A stretch of DNA of 64,000 bases from Torymus aiolomorphi. Taxonomy: Eukaryota > Arthropoda > Insecta > Hymenoptera > Torymidae. Under the pieces are notes generated by a model. That model worked only from the letters and a program-made list of their open reading frames with translations, searched no databases and was not told the DNA's origin. The stretch is from the NCBI GenBank assembly GCA_036365515.1, contig CM070873.1, forward strand, positions 213,141,376 through 213,205,375, read 5' to 3'. Within the stretch, counting starts at the first letter, position 1. Each line of letters starts with the position of its first letter. Positions 1 through 13,550 of the stretch are shown piece by piece. The position numbers and the translations under genes are program-made.

Positions 1-175
1 ACTTGGGGTTAAGAACTATTTAAATAATTATTTTGCCATGTATGCACGTCTGACGCGCTCCCGTACACGCGTTGAACTCGCATCCCCCGCCTACTTGGTG
101 TTAAGAATTATTTAAATAATTTTTTTGCCTTGTATTATTGAAATAATTTTTTTGCCTTGTATTACACGTCTACGT
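1..175 (-). repeat. Satellite relic, about two units of the ~92 bp family
   Basis: Two degenerate copies of the satellite that fills 32.7-35.8 and 39.8-41.6 kb, in reverse orientation. Each has the AT palindrome core ATTTAAATAATT, the 'ttgcc' box and a 'cacgtct' box in the same order. The second copy carries a small internal duplication of the 'ataatttttttgccttgtatta' type. The match was judged by eye. Confidence 0.7.
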
Positions 176-1031
176 AACACCCGACTCTAGCTTAAATTCA
201 CTCGTCATTTGAACGCGCGCGCTACGGTGTGCAGCGCGAGTGCCCAATCCGCGATAGTCTCTACTGCGCAGACTCGAAGCTGCCGTCTAACTTCGACTCT
301 CTGATTTGGTATTGATGAAGCCCTAGAGCAATTGAATTTTTCAAATTCGGATGATAATTTTGATCACTCGAGAACCACTCGTCAATTATCACCCTCGCTA
401 GAAAAAGTCAACTTTCCTCCCTAGTTGCACCATGTACTATTTTTAAATTAATTTTAGCAGATGAATTTGTTGTTTTTGACTGAAAGTTATTTTTTTTAAT
501 ATTATGTTCAAAATCTATTTTTCAGATTTTTATTTGCTCGGGCATTTTTTTATTTTCCGATGGATTCGGCTCGGTATAGGACTACCCGTTACTTATAATA
601 AAACGAGTATCTGGGCCAAAATTCGTATGATCTATGAAAAATTTTCTGAGAAAATCCATAAACTTGATTACATACGAACGTACATATATACATACATACA
701 TGATAGAACATTCACAAATGAACTAATTCTTGGCGGAAAATAGTTTTTATACAGTAAATTGCTAGTTTTTGGGGGGTTACAATCTTTACGATTCGGTGAC
801 AAGAATAATGCCAACGTTGATAAAGGCCGATTGAAAAACGTCGCACAGTACCAACCACCTCCTGGATACCGATGTCGCCCTTCGAACAAGACAGTATGAG
901 AGCCGCATTTGAATATCACTCTGGAGAAAATATAAGGCTCTCTTGAGAAGCGGTCGTGTTTAAAAATTGTTATCTTTTATCTTATCTTCTTCATTTTTTT
1001 TTTTTATAAATGTGAAGATCTCTTTAAAATT
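176..1031. other. No gene recognised
   Basis: Mixed-composition DNA with short chance open frames on both strands. I see no domain, codon pattern or repeat that I can name. Confidence 0.5.
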
Positions 1032-1653
1032 CCCGCGCAAAAATGTAACCTATGGGCAACATATTGGAAACATATTGGATATACAAATTACCAATATGTG
1101 GGCAATACATTGGAAAACGATTTGCAATATATACGCAATGTAGCGCTAGAGCACAGTATCCAATACTTTGCCCATATGTTGCCAATGTTATGCAGTCCAT
1201 GTGTTACCAATATATTGCCAATATATTGACAGCCCATGTGTTGGCAATATATTGCCAATATTTTCTGGATGGTTACTCGTTAGATAATTTATTTTTATTT
1301 CTTGTTTCTCGATTTAAGATTTTTATTTCGTATAAAAAATCATTTTACGAAAGAATTGCAAAAATTTCAGAGTCTCAAATAACGGGACATCAAAAGCAAG
1401 GAAAGCCTTGTTAATTAGACTCTTCGTAAAGAGTCAATCGATTCATTGAATCTCGCCGCCTTATATACTCTCGGTGCCCCAATTTGTCGAAGGGAGTCTA
1501 TACCGATGCGCCGTCGAAGTATTGGATACTGTGCTCTAGCGCTATATTGCGTATATATTTCAAATCGTTTTCCAATGTATTGCCCACATATTGGTAATTT
1601 GTATATCCAATATGTTTCCAATATGTTGCCCATAGGTTACATTTTTGCGCGGG
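1032..1653. mobile_element. Foldback MITE with ~137 bp terminal inverted repeats
   Basis: The sequence starting cccgcgcaaaaatgtaacc at 1032 returns as its reverse complement ending at 1653. The arms 1032-1168 and 1517-1653 match almost throughout. Both arms and the interior are rich in 'ccaatatattgcc'-like words. There is no transposase. I could not find a clear target-site duplication, so the superfamily is not assigned. Short open frames over both arms are mirror translations of the same repeat. Confidence 0.85.
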
Positions 1654-2606
1654 TTATAATAAAAATTGCTTGTTTCATATCGGTAAAATTACAAAAACTG
1701 ACCGGGAAAAAGAGGGAAAAACACGGGAATTTTTCCTTAAGTCAGAAGTAAATACCCTGAAATTGTATAAAATCGGTGCGAATCATAGAAAACTGTATTA
1801 AAATGCTAGAAACTTTATAAAAGTGAGTCACATATCTACAAACAATTGCTTATAACTTTGCAAGTTTTGAAAATTTTCGAATTTTTTATATTGCTACGTC
1901 CCCTGAAATTGAACAAAGAATAAAATGAGACCTTGCAAATTAAAATTGGATGAAAAATGAAAAAGAATTATGGGTTTTGTTGATTTCTTTTTCAATTGTC
2001 AATATCTTCTTGAATAATATTTAAATTTCTTTGAAAATTTTTGTTTGTTTCTTCAAGAATTATTGTTTCATTCTATATTGTTTCTCAAATTATAATATGT
2101 GAAGTAATCATCGTAAAAATTTTTATATTTATATACATATATATCGCTCCGGAACCATCTTAAGCATTTATGTATTTATTTGTACATATGAATTAACCTA
2201 TCTTTTCATTTTAGTAAAAGTGGTCTTTTTTATATCTATATTTTTGAGAATTATTAGGCAATTAATTTTATAAGGCGATGGCTTTAATATAGCTCTTTTT
2301 AAAGATTATATATTCCGATAGTTTTGTTAGAGGATCCTTTTCCTCTCTTATTAACTCGGAGAGGCTCAGGGTTCCGGCTCACGGGTTTTGCTGAAACAAA
2401 GCAAGCATTTTTTTTCAGTATTTCCTTAAATTCAGTTAAAAATGTTCATAACTTCAGTTTATCAAAGCGTGAGGATCTAACTCCGGTTCGTTTCATATTT
2501 TAACATCTAAAAACAGATCTCAAAGTTTGAGAAAAATCCATGATCCGGATCTGAGATACACTCCTTGTAAGACTTAAATTTTCCCTCTATCAATCATATA
2601 TTTCGT
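1654..2606. other. AT-rich, no gene; probable 5' part of the P-like element
   Basis: AT-rich DNA without a recognised gene. It precedes the THAP-domain exon. The N-terminal THAP exon, with the first zinc-binding cysteines, would be expected here, but I could not find it. Confidence 0.4.
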
Positions 2607-2612
2607 TTACAT

Positions 2613-5600
2613 AGACAACTAGACTGGATCATTCACTCAGGCAATGACAATCTTCTTAAATTGGATGACAAACAACTGGAAGCCAAGCGACTTTGCAATG
2701 ACCATTTTACTGCTGACGATTTTGTGGTCGGTTCTGGTATGACAAAATTGAAAAATATAGCTATACCTATTCAAAAGGCTTCAGATACTGATTCGAATGA
2801 TTCCGGTGACGTTGAAGAACATGATGGCTCTGGAATTGATCTTCCTCCTACCTCTGAAGACAGATCAGTTATTGATTTAGAAACACCCTTTATAAGAGAA
2901 AGAAGTAACAACATGCCACAAAACTTTGTGGGAATTGATTTAGAAACATCTTCTTTAATAGAAACTAGTCATAACATTCCTCAACACTTTGATGCAGCAG
3001 AGCCATCTTGTTCAGGAATGCAAAGCAAGTCGAACTTTGGTTGTGACTCTACCGGAAAATCATTAAATGCAAATGTTCAAACTAAAAAGTATGAAACTTT
3101 AGTTCAAAAATTGCAACATGAAATTGCGAGTTTAAAAGAGCAGTTAAACAAAAAAGATAAACAATGTAAACAAGCACAGTAAGTGACTAAAACAATGAGT
3201 GTACGAAGAGATGTGTATAAACAAAAGGCTATTAAACTTTCTAAAGATATTCGTAATAAAGATAAAGAAATTAAAAATCTTGAACGAAAAATTGAAAAAT
3301 CTAAGGAAGCAGTTTCTTTTTATGACGAGTATTTAAAGCTTAATGTAAATGTATTAAACTTTTTTAAAATGCAAATGAATCATGTCAAACTCAGAAAGTG
3401 GTCTAATGATGAAAAAGAATTTGCTGTGATTTTATTTTATAAATCTCCAAAAGCTTATTGTTATTTGCGTGACCAAAAGAAGTTTGCCTTACTATGTATT
3501 AGTTTGATAAGACGATGGATTAATGAACTTGATTTGGAGCCTGGAAATAACATTAAGTTATTTGAATTGTTAAAAATAAAATCAACCACAATGACAGTAA
3601 AAGAGCACGAGTGCGTATTAATGTGGGATGAAATGAGCATAAAAACGTGGTTAGATTACAACCCAAAAAAGGATTTGATTGAAGGTTACACTGATATGGG
3701 AAAGCATGGTCGCAATGCAAATCGTGGTAATCATGTTTTAGTTTTTATGTTACGAGGTAGGCAAAATGATTGGAGACAGCCTATTTGCTACTATGTTCCC
3801 CATAACAGTGTAAATGGAAAGTTATTGCACAAAATCATTTTAGATGTAATAGATTACGCTGAAGGTACTGGTTTTCTATTAAAATCAATGGTATGCGATC
3901 AAGGATCGCCAAATCAATCGGCTATAAAAGAATTGGGAATAACCAAAAATAAACCATTTCTTGAACGAAACAATCGTAAAATTTTCTTCAATTTTGATGC
4001 TCCCCATTTACTTAAATGCCTTCGTAACACTTTTCGCAAACGTCAATTTGAAATTAATGAGAAACCCGTGTCATGGGATGCGATTCGGGAATTAAGAAAT
4101 CGTGAAAAAGATCTTCCAACTAAATCTGCCCCTAAACTAACAGACAGACATCTAGATCCTAATGCTTTTCAGTTAATGAACGTTAGTCTTGCGGCTCAAA
4201 TTTTTAGTAACAGTGTTTCTTCAGCTTTATTAGCAGGCGCGGTCGCATCAGAAAAACCTTTCATTCATCCCGATTGCATTGCAACAGCAAATTTTATTAA
4301 AAAAGTAAACGACCTTTTTGATTGTTTAAATAGTAGAAGTTCTCGAGATGTTAATCCTTTGCGTCGTCCTTTGTCAAACTTAAATCCTCAAGTAGTACAG
4401 TATTTGAAAGATTCTTTGAATTGGATCGAAACCTGGAAATGCGTTGATAAAAACGGTAATCCGCCATGCTTTGACGGTTTTTATTTGACGATTAACAGTA
4501 TACTTTTGCAATGGGAAGATATGGCATCAAACGAGGGAGTATATTTGTTAACGACGCGTTTAAATCAAGATCCGTTAGAAAATTTATTTTCTGTTTTAAG
4601 AAGTTGTTCTGGTCACAATCAAAATCCAACTGCGATGCAAGTGAGGCATAATTTACAGTATAGTATTACTGCAAATTTAACGTCTTCATCTAAATTAACA
4701 AACTGCGAACCTGACGAAACAGTAGCGTTACTAGCAATTTGTACGAAAAGTACTAAGCTTGATTTACAAGAATCGTTAGAAAATATGACCAATCCTGTGC
4801 CTGCGTTTACTGAAGACATTGACGATAATACCGATCGTATTACTTGTAATTTTCTTGCAAATGACAACAGTATCATCGAAGTAAATGCAAGTAATGAAAA
4901 TGATGAATTAATTAACGATGATATTGAAGACGTTTGCAGTGAAATTTCATTCGATGGAGTAAATGAATCTGTTCATTTCGATGAAAATGAAGATACTTTT
5001 GTTGAAGAGATGTCTGATTCAGACACAGTTGTAGGTGATGTTGATGATAATGAATTTCAAGAAGTATCTAATTCATTAAATGAAGGGAGTGAGAACTTGA
5101 ATAATATAGATAGGAGCTTGTCATCCGAAACTTATGATAAAATGAATAGTGTTTTGACAAATTCTCACAATCGCCAAGATTCATGTACTCCTTTACGGGG
5201 AGCAATAAAGTATGTTGCTGGATATATAGCTATGAAATGTATTTCAAAATTTAATTGTTCTGATTGTAAAGCTTCTTTCACTAGAGTTAATTGTAACATT
5301 GAAAGTAACGATGATCTATTACTTTTTTTTAAAGCGTATAAAGTATTTAATGTGACCAATGAACTTGGAAATCTTTGCGTCCCTTCTGACGCTTTTTATA
5401 GAATCATTATAACAGCTATTGAAACTTTTGATACACTATTTTCTGAAGTAAGTTACAAGACAGAAGTTAGTAGTTTTAATTGATAAAATCACAGCTGAAA
5501 TTCTTAAATATCATGCACGGTTTTGGATTACTGACGAACCTTGTAAATCGCATCGTGAGGCTGTAATTGTGTTTTTTGTTAGAGTTCATATTTTTAATAA

Positions 5601-5706
5601 GGTGAAATGGATAAATTATGATTTGCGAGATGCTAAAAGTTCAAGAAAAAGACATTTTGCTGGTAACAACCCTAATGCTAAGTTGCAGAAATTGAGTCAT
5701 GAGTAA
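2613..5706 (+). pseudogene. P-element/THAP9-like transposase, two lesions
   Basis: DNA transposase of the P superfamily (THAP9-like). The first part holds the C-terminal half of a THAP DNA-binding domain (RLCNDHFTADDF near 2688). It starts after a good splice acceptor (tttcgtttacatag, ending 2612), so an upstream exon is expected. An acidic linker and a coiled coil follow (about 3090-3340). The catalytic body shows DEMSIK, CDQGSPN, DAPHLLKCLRN and NQDPLENLFS, which supply the acidic catalytic residues expected of the family, and then YVAGYIA. One in-frame TAA lies at 3180-3182. The frame then runs on to 5483. A one-base shift around 5450-5480 moves the C-terminal tail (WITDEPCKSHREA..., stop at 5706) into the next frame. 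Otherwise it is near full length, which suggests a fairly young copy. Confidence 0.85.
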
Positions 5707-8558
5707 AAAAAGAACATATTAGATTTTATTAACGTCTATATTACTTAATGAGAAACTAAATTAGAATATGTATTTTTTAACACAAAGGAAATAATTTTTT
5801 TTTTCATGATGAAATTTCAACAAGTTGTTACGCTTATTGTATTGTCTTAAGCTAATATGAATATATGTTTATTTCCTTACAGACAATTATTTTTGTGATT
5901 CAATAAAAGGTGACATTTAATGGCCATTTATTAATATAAAGCATGATTTTTAATTATAATATTTATGATTATCTTCAAATAAGTAAAATACTAGTTATTA
6001 ATTTTCAATTTCATTTTTCTTCATAGATTTTTCACTTTTTTCAATGCTGTGTGATAATTTATTTATAAATCATAGATCTTCATGTAAAAAAAGTTTGTTT
6101 AGTTGTATTTAATTGTATAAACATTTTTATTGCTAATTTGATAATAGTAATTTCCATTTCGTAGTTACAATATTAATTCATTTTGTAAAATTATTGAAGT
6201 AAAATTATTAAAAATATAATGTCACTTTTTATACACTACGATTTTTTTTTTTTTATATTGCATGTATATACTATATTAAATTGTAAGACAGCATTTATAC
6301 TAAATTATTCTATAGTTCTTAGGGTATGAGCGCTGTCATGCCATATCAATTATCGTCTTTTTGTTTATAATCCATATTTACGTTCATAAATGATTCAGAT
6401 TATAATACTTTATTCGGATAATAAGAAAGTACTTGAATTCAGTATTGATTCACGTAATAGATATAAACTTGAAATTAATAACAATTACTTGTAGTAACGT
6501 GCATAAAGCAATATAATTTATAATTTTGTTTTATCTTTTGTAATAAATTGTAGTGAATAGTTTCGCATGGTAACTAATTTGCATTTCTTTTTGTAGATTA
6601 TTGAAATGAAAAAATATCTGATTACAGGCAAAAGATTTTAATTTTTAGTGCATGTTAGGAATATTTAAAAATATTCATCACCCTTTCTTCCTTAACCTAA
6701 TAATCCTGTGTTTCCTATCCTATCCTGATCGAAAATATCTGCCACCTTCCCGCTCGGTTTCCATCGAATAATATCGAGTTTGCATATTATTTCTATTGTT
6801 TTTAAATAATTAATGAAATTAAATTACTAAAATAATGTGTAAAACATATGTTAAAATTATTTATGCAAACACGTATTAACTGAGAGCAGAACATATTAAT
6901 AAACATTCCATGAATTTAAGTAGAATTAACAATCATTTTGGTAACGCAGGGTCGATTTTTGTGTTTTTCAATTTTAAAAATCGATACTACCTTTTTTTAT
7001 GCCTGATCCATTACTTTGAGATTGCTGCAGCATATTTTTATCCACAGGGGAGGTATTTTATCAGAATGGTGAAATGTTATATAGATATTTTATTTAATAT
7101 AATGTGGCCATTTCCTTCAAGGAATATCTTAAATATAAAGTCGTTTAAAATATTTTCCAAATCTGATACTGTCAATTACAAACGGGAGCTATTCAAAACA
7201 CGAAAAAAATTCTTTTCAAAAATAAATAATAGAAAAATTCTCGTCTATAAAAATTAAAAACAAATTGCATAAACTTACAGACTTTCAACTAGAGGAAAAA
7301 CATTCCGAAAAATGTAAAAGATGTATTCCCATAAAATTTTTAGATCATGTGTCGACGTAGGGCTTAATTCCCTTAATCACCGCATTTTCTATAGTTTAAT
7401 CGTTAGGTGGAAATGGTATTGGAAATACCGATATCACATATCATATTAAAATAATTTAATGAGAATATTATGGACTTCTTGCCACGTTTTCTTAAATTTT
7501 TATATACTAAACTTTAAACATTTTATACCACTGTAATCTCAAAATCATAACTTTAACATAATTATTCGGCTCTCGTGGTATGAAATACGGTTCGAAACTG
7601 GTGCGTAATATGATTTTTAGCTCGTGTGACTTTTCTCCCTCGCATCGCTCGTGCGAAGAACGCGTTACATCCCCGATGGAAATAGAAAATGTATATAAAT
7701 GTAAAAAAATGTATACAAACTTATATAATAAGTGTTTATAAAAGTTGTAATTAGAACATTTTTTACGTTTATATACGTTTATATACATTTATATAAGTTT
7801 TTTTTTACAAAAATTTTCACTTATTTACATTTATATATTTTTTCTTACATTTTGAATAGTTGTATTGAAAATTTGTATTTTTGTAAATATACATATATTT
7901 AGTTTTTTTACAGATATATACATTTATATACATTTATATATTTTTTTAAAATTTTCGCTATATAAGACTTTTTTTTCTTAATTTTATGGAAGTGTATATA
8001 AATGTATATAAATGTAAAACAATATGTATAAATTTCAAAAATTTCTTTAAAATCACCCATCTGACAATTTAGTTGTCTGATATAATACCCCCGCGTCTTT
8101 CTTCTTAAACCTTTATTGATACATTGAGTATGATAAATAAATTACTCGAAAATTAAAAACTGTCAGAAAACATAATATCATGTGCACCCAAGGGTTGGTG
8201 GGCTTTTTCATATCGCGAGTTTGCAGAGACTCGTGCTAACTTGCCTTCGACTTGTACTTATAAATACTCGGTCTGCTAAATCCAACATTGAGTACACCCT
8301 TGATACACAATGTATTATTTTACAGTGAATATGAAAATTAATATAATGGTTGCATACAGTCGAAAAGTGATATGTCAAGTGATATATCAAGTTAAATAAC
8401 TGTACATATATGACTACATAACTAATTATTACTATTTATTTTCTTGTATAACAATTTATATCTTTTTTTATTTCTTTCAATTATTATTTTTTTAATCAAA
8501 TAATTGTAAGAATTTATTAACTTTTAATAATACTTAATAGAATTTATTTTTAAATTAA
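5707..8558. other. AT-rich, no gene recognised
   Basis: Strongly AT-rich DNA. Short open frames (for example 6910-7257) have no recognisable domain and have amino-acid usage typical of AT-rich noncoding DNA. About 7,685-8,030 is dense in direct and inverted copies of 'gtatataaatgta', possibly a decayed foldback element. I see no RNA gene. Confidence 0.5.
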
Positions 8559-11500
8559 ATTTATTTATTTTATTTTATTTATTTATTTCCAGAAAATATT
8601 TACATTACATTATTATATACGAAATATACATAAGTAAGTAAATCCTACTGAGGCAAATATTATTGCCTGTGTGTAGATCTGGTATATAGAAAACTTACAA
8701 ACTAAAAAAATATTACAAACTACAAAATTCTTAAAAACTATATAATGGTATGTGCGTAGTGTTTGTTAACATCGATAAAAATATCGATAAAATCCATTGT
8801 AGTACATAAATAACAGTTAAATAATTTGTTAGATATATTGGTTAAGATTTAATTATTATTTTGAAATTATATTGCATCTTTTACTATAAACATTTTTAAT
8901 TTTTTCTTCATTAATTGTCTACTTAAATTCATAACTTTGAGATCCTTAGATAGCCCATTAAAGACCCTTATGGCTTCATTGTAGCTATTTTTATCACTAA
9001 TTCTTTTATCACATTTAGGTAATTGAATTGTTTTGTTTCTGGTCTTGCTCGCACTGTTTATATATTTATTTCTTAATGTAGAATAATGTAAGGATATTGA
9101 CTCTAACTGGAATAATTTTTTTATTTCAAGAGGTGAATTAGTTTGAGAGAATTTATTTTTATTTATGATTTTCAATATTTTGTTTTGTGTTGATTGTATT
9201 AGTTTCATATTATTATCGTACGCACCACCCCAGGCAATTACCCCATAATTGATTAGACTATGAAAGAAAGCATAATATATTATCATTAATGTTTTTGTAT
9301 CCATCATATTTTTTATCTTGGCAAAGACAAAAATTAGGTATTTGGTTTTTTAATGATATATCTTATATGCTTATCCCATTTCATATTGTAGTCGAAATAC
9401 AGCCCTAAGTATTTATGACTTTCAACTCTTTTTATTAATTGCGTTCCTATTTTGATGTTTAGTGTGCCAGGTACACTATCACAGTAGTTTCCGAGAGTCA
9501 TATAGACCGTTTTATCTATATTTAGCGACAGTTTATTTTGTGCAAGCCACTTGGCCACATGATTAAGGTAAGCACACATTTTTTCCTGAGCTGAGGACCA
9601 CATGTTATCACTTGATATGATAACCGTGTCATCAGCATAGGACATAATTGTGTCATTTTGCATACTTCCTAGTAAGTCATTGACATAAAGTATAAAAAGT
9701 AATGGTCCTAATATAGTTCCTTGGGGAACACCCGTAGTAAATTCTTTATATTCACTTTTACAGTCTTGAATTTTTACTCTTTGCCGCCTATCTGTGAGAT
9801 AGCTAGTCATCAGTTTTAAGGCACTACCCCTTACTCCATATCGTTCAAGCTTATCTAAAAGAACTCTATGATTAACAGTGTCAAATGCTTTGGCTAAGTC
9901 TAGAAAAGCAACAATTATTGGTTTACTTTTATCTAAGTTTTCGTATATGATATTTGATATATAATTTAATGCGTCAGTAGTTCCCCTATTTTTAACGAAG
10001 CCGTATTGTTTTTCTGATATTATGTTATGTTTTTCAAAAAAGTGGTATAATCTATTATAAATTATTTTTTCAAAAATTTTTGCAATGTTCGATATTAAAG
10101 AGATTGGTCTGTAATTATTGATATTAGATTTTTCACCAGCCTTGTAAATAGGGACTACCTCAGCATTTTTGAGCGCGTCAGGCCAGATAGATTTCACAAT
10201 ACATAAATTGAAGATATATTCTAAGGGCACACATATATATTCAGAGAGAATTTTCAATGATTTAGCGTTAATATTGTCTACACCTCCAGATTTATTTTTC
10301 AATGTATTGATTATTTTGTATATCTCAGCAAAATCTGTCGGACGAAAGAAAATAGATTCAGGATTCCTATCTGGAAGTTTCAGGTTATTATTATTTATAT
10401 TAGCAAATTGAGCACTCAAATTTGGTCCTATTTTACAAAAATAGGTGTTCATAGCATTTGCTATATCAGTTTTATTTTCGATTTTTTGATTGTTTTCGTA
10501 TATATATTTTATTGGATTATCATGCACACTATTTCTCCCTAATTTAGTTTTAATTATGTTCCATAATTCCCTGGAGTTTCCGCTATTTCGTTTTACCATT
10601 TCCTTTTCGTATTTAAATTTTGCTTCTTTAATAACTTTGTTCAATATCTTAGTGTAATTTGTATACTCTTTTTTTAGGGCTTCAGAAGTGGGATTGTTTT
10701 TCCATAAGATATACAGTGTCTCTTTAGTAGTACACGAGACTATAATAGCACTAGTAATCCAATTTTTTCTCGGAAGTTTATTTTTAAATTGTTTTTTGGT
10801 AGTGGACGCATCAATACAATTATTTATCATGTCAATTAATGCGTTAACTGCAAGATTAGGATCCTGCATAGACAATATTGAGTACCAGTTTGAATTATTT
10901 GCAACATGTTTTAACTTGTTGTAATTAATTGATTTCATATTGAATTTGTTCGGCTGATTTATTTCTAATTTATCTATAGTTATAAATAATGGGTAGTGAT
11001 CATTAAATGGATTCGTTATTTTAAATGAATTAATATTTATATTTTTAGTTTTTATATAGAAATTGTCGATGCAGGTACCTCTTTTATTATCAGATGAAGG
11101 CCTTGTTATTCCAGTAAAGCATGGCGTAAATTTATGTTCCAAGAGATCATTTAAAAATTCTTGTATTATAAGGTTATCTGTTGAGTCAGTCTTACTAAAA
11201 TTTTCGTCTAATATATCAATGTTAAAATCCCCGATTATACAATGGTTCTTAGTATTTAATTGATCTCTTAGGAATTTTTTCAGGCTATGTACAAATTCAT
11301 ACTTTTTTATATTGTGTGATCTATAGATCGCTGAGATTCTTACAGTTTCGGTGCCAATTAATTTTATAACCGAGCTTAAGATACGTATGTTGTCGACCAC
11401 TATAATTTCTGTGTGTTCAGATAGTTCATCCTTTATATACATCATAACTCCATCTGCTTTATTCATTTTACTCTCACTATAGTAACTTTTGTAACCTGAT

Positions 11501-11770
11501 ATGTTGTACAATGGAGTATATTGCACATTCCAAGATTCAGTACATATAATGACACTTGGTCTTACGGCTAAACATTCAATAAAAGTTTCAAGTTTTTCAA
11601 AGTTTTGTTTTATACTTCTAATATTTACACATAAAATCAAATTTTTACCTTTATCGATACTTTTATTGAGTGTTTGTACATTACCAAAAGCTTGTTCTTT
11701 TTGTGAGATAACTTCAAAATTTAGTTGTTGTTGATCCATGTTCAAAATTCAGAAAGTTCAGAAGTTGCTG
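8559..11770 (-). mobile_element. Non-LTR retrotransposon (CR1/Jockey-like)
   Basis: A minus-strand LINE. Its 3' end is marked by an A-rich tail (copies of taaa/aaata, 8559-8587 on the complement) after about 280 bp of 3' UTR. The single large reading frame carries endonuclease and reverse transcriptase. I see no ORF1 and no RNase H, which fits CR1/Jockey-type elements better than I or LOA types. The 5' limit is uncertain. The sequence up to about 12,060 includes a GC-rich stretch that could be a 5' UTR or unrelated. Confidence 0.8.
8867..11739 (-). pseudogene. LINE ORF2: endonuclease plus reverse transcriptase, one frameshift
   Basis: An ATG at 11739 opens about 800 codons. The N-terminal AP-type endonuclease shows CVNIRSIKQNFEKL, ICTESW, GDFNIDIL and NDHYPLF. 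The reverse transcriptase shows YRPISLISNIAKIFEKI, FLDLAKAFDTVNH, GVPQGTILGPLLF and the catalytic MSYADDT. The frame breaks at 9346-9351, a run of six T (A on the coding strand), with an apparent extra base. The RT thumb/C-terminal region (FFHSLINYGVIAWGG onward) continues in the next frame to 8867. Only this lesion is obvious, so the copy is young or the indel lies in an error-prone homopolymer. Confidence 0.85.
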
Positions 11771-12147
11771 AGTCTGTTGGGTAATAAATTTGTGATATGG
11801 TTCTGTTTAAATTTATTGGTGAGGTTGTGGCCGATAAATTATTTTTAATCATTATTAAATTGTTATTTGTAAAAAAATTGTATAACATGTAAAATTGCAA
11901 ATCATCATGCAGTCATGCTTTACGGCGCTTGCGCCCGGATCATCGTGAACGGCGCGGGCCGGCGGGCCGCGGACGGCGCGCGCCCGAGCCGCCGAGCCGC
12001 GATTCGCAGAAGTGAGAAGAGAAGCATACAAAGTCAATGCTAGCGCCATCACTCGGTCAAGGCGGAACTAATTTTTTTTCGTCCTCGCCCCCCATCTGAC
12101 GTACGCTTCTATATGCGTCTATATTCGTTGCTATAAGTGAACTGAAA
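11771..12147. other. No gene; GC-rich patch
   Basis: Contains a GC-rich stretch (about 11,925-12,005) in otherwise AT-rich DNA. An overlapping 65-codon open frame has no domain. It may be the 5' UTR/promoter of the adjacent LINE. Confidence 0.35.
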
Positions 12148-13003
12148 TTCCCGCCGAAATTCGCCAGGTCCGCTGGTCGGAATAGCCTCCCCTAACTGGT
12201 GTCAGCGCTTCACGCGTCGTCTGCGGAACTAAATGGCCTACGCGACGCGTTTATCACGCAGTCGATAAATGGGTACTTATCATATGAAAATATGATGATA
12301 CTACTAAAAGATCTTTTTTCAGAAAATCGGTATAAAAAATGTAATTATAATTGAGAATTTTATAACAGAGATTTCATCAGACATAAAAAAGCTGTATTCG
12401 GATCGCTAATCCAAAAACAAAATTAAAAAATCCAAATAGGAGCAGTTACGAGCCAACTACTGACTAAAATTTTAATTATGAAATTGTAATCATGAATCTT
12501 ACTTCATGATTTTAATATTAATAAAGGATATTTGGTTGTAAGAAGTACATTAATGAATGTATACAAAAATACAATATATAAATAATAAATAATAAATATT
12601 TTTTTTTTAAATAATTTTAAAATTAGGATATTTTTAATACCTATATTCTTTGGTTTAACTCAGACTTTTAGTATAATAGACCAACGAGCGCGCCACTACA
12701 CTATCGGGAAAGTTTTAAATATATTTTTAAATGTAGCTTATAAGGACTGCCCCATTTGGGTTTTTGATTTTGTTTTTGGTATAGCGATTTGAATACAGCT
12801 TATTTTTCATATTTGACCAAATCTCTGTTATATAATTCTTTATATCTTTCGATTTTCTGAAAATAGATCTTTTTGTAGTATCATTATATTTTCATGTGAT
12901 AAGTAAGTACCCATTTATCGACTGCGCGATAAACGCGAAGGCCAATTAAACCAGTTAGAGGAGGCTACTCCGCCGAGCGAACTTGGCGAATTTTGTCGGG
13001 AAA
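12148..13003. mobile_element. Foldback element with ~290 bp imperfect inverted repeats
   Basis: The left arm (about 12,148-12,440) and right arm (about 12,740-13,003) are reverse complements with many substitutions. Matching landmarks include cccgccgaaattcgcc against ggcgaattttgtcggg, the 'gataaatgggtactta' block and 'aatacagctt'. There is no coding capacity. The arm divergence shows it is old. Confidence 0.75.
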
Positions 13004-13133
13004 GTCGGCTCAATTTTTGGTCGCCGGATCGCATGGAGTTACGTCTTCTTCTCTCTTACTTCATGGTCAATACCCTGAGTGATGTTTTTATTGCAGACAA
13101 ACCCTAAGAAATCCCAGGATATTGCGTTATGCG

Positions 13134-13198
13134 CGCACACGCACACGTACACACACACACACACACACGCACACACGCGCGCGCGCGCGCGCGCACAA
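13134..13198. repeat. (CA)n/(CG)n microsatellite
   Basis: An alternating purine-pyrimidine run that passes from CA to CG repeats. The next 180 bp repeat 'cgcgaa' and 'cgcgtttt' words. Confidence 0.9.
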
Positions 13199-13550
13199 AC
13201 GCGAGAACGCGAAAATATTATTTGCGCGGAACGCGAAAGCTCCTGTGGAAAATTTTTTTATCAACGCGAATTGACCCGAAAGCTCCCGGAAAATTGTGTT
13301 ATTGACGCGAAAATTTCCCAACTCATTTCGCGTGTTTTCGCGTGTTTTCTCGTCATTTCGCGTCAGTTTTTCGCGTTTCGCGTTTGGAGTCTCTAGACAG
13401 ACTGTTCTTTTTTTATAATTTTATATTATTATTAATAGGTTTTTCCGAATTTGGAATTTGGGGGCGATACGCGCACACGTCGCGTAATCGAATGCCGTAG
13501 TAAATAATTGCAAAAATTATTTTGTATTATGAGTAATACAAAATTTAATT

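Noticed and set aside
5448..5494. A 47 bp intron (GTAAGT...CACAG) to explain the frame change near the P-like transposase C-terminus
   Set aside because: Splicing there would not join the correct frame (off by one base) and the intron would be very short. A one-base frameshift explains it better.
6910..7257. 115-codon open frame
   Set aside because: AT-rich region, Phe/Lys/Asn-biased composition, no recognisable domain or flanking signals.
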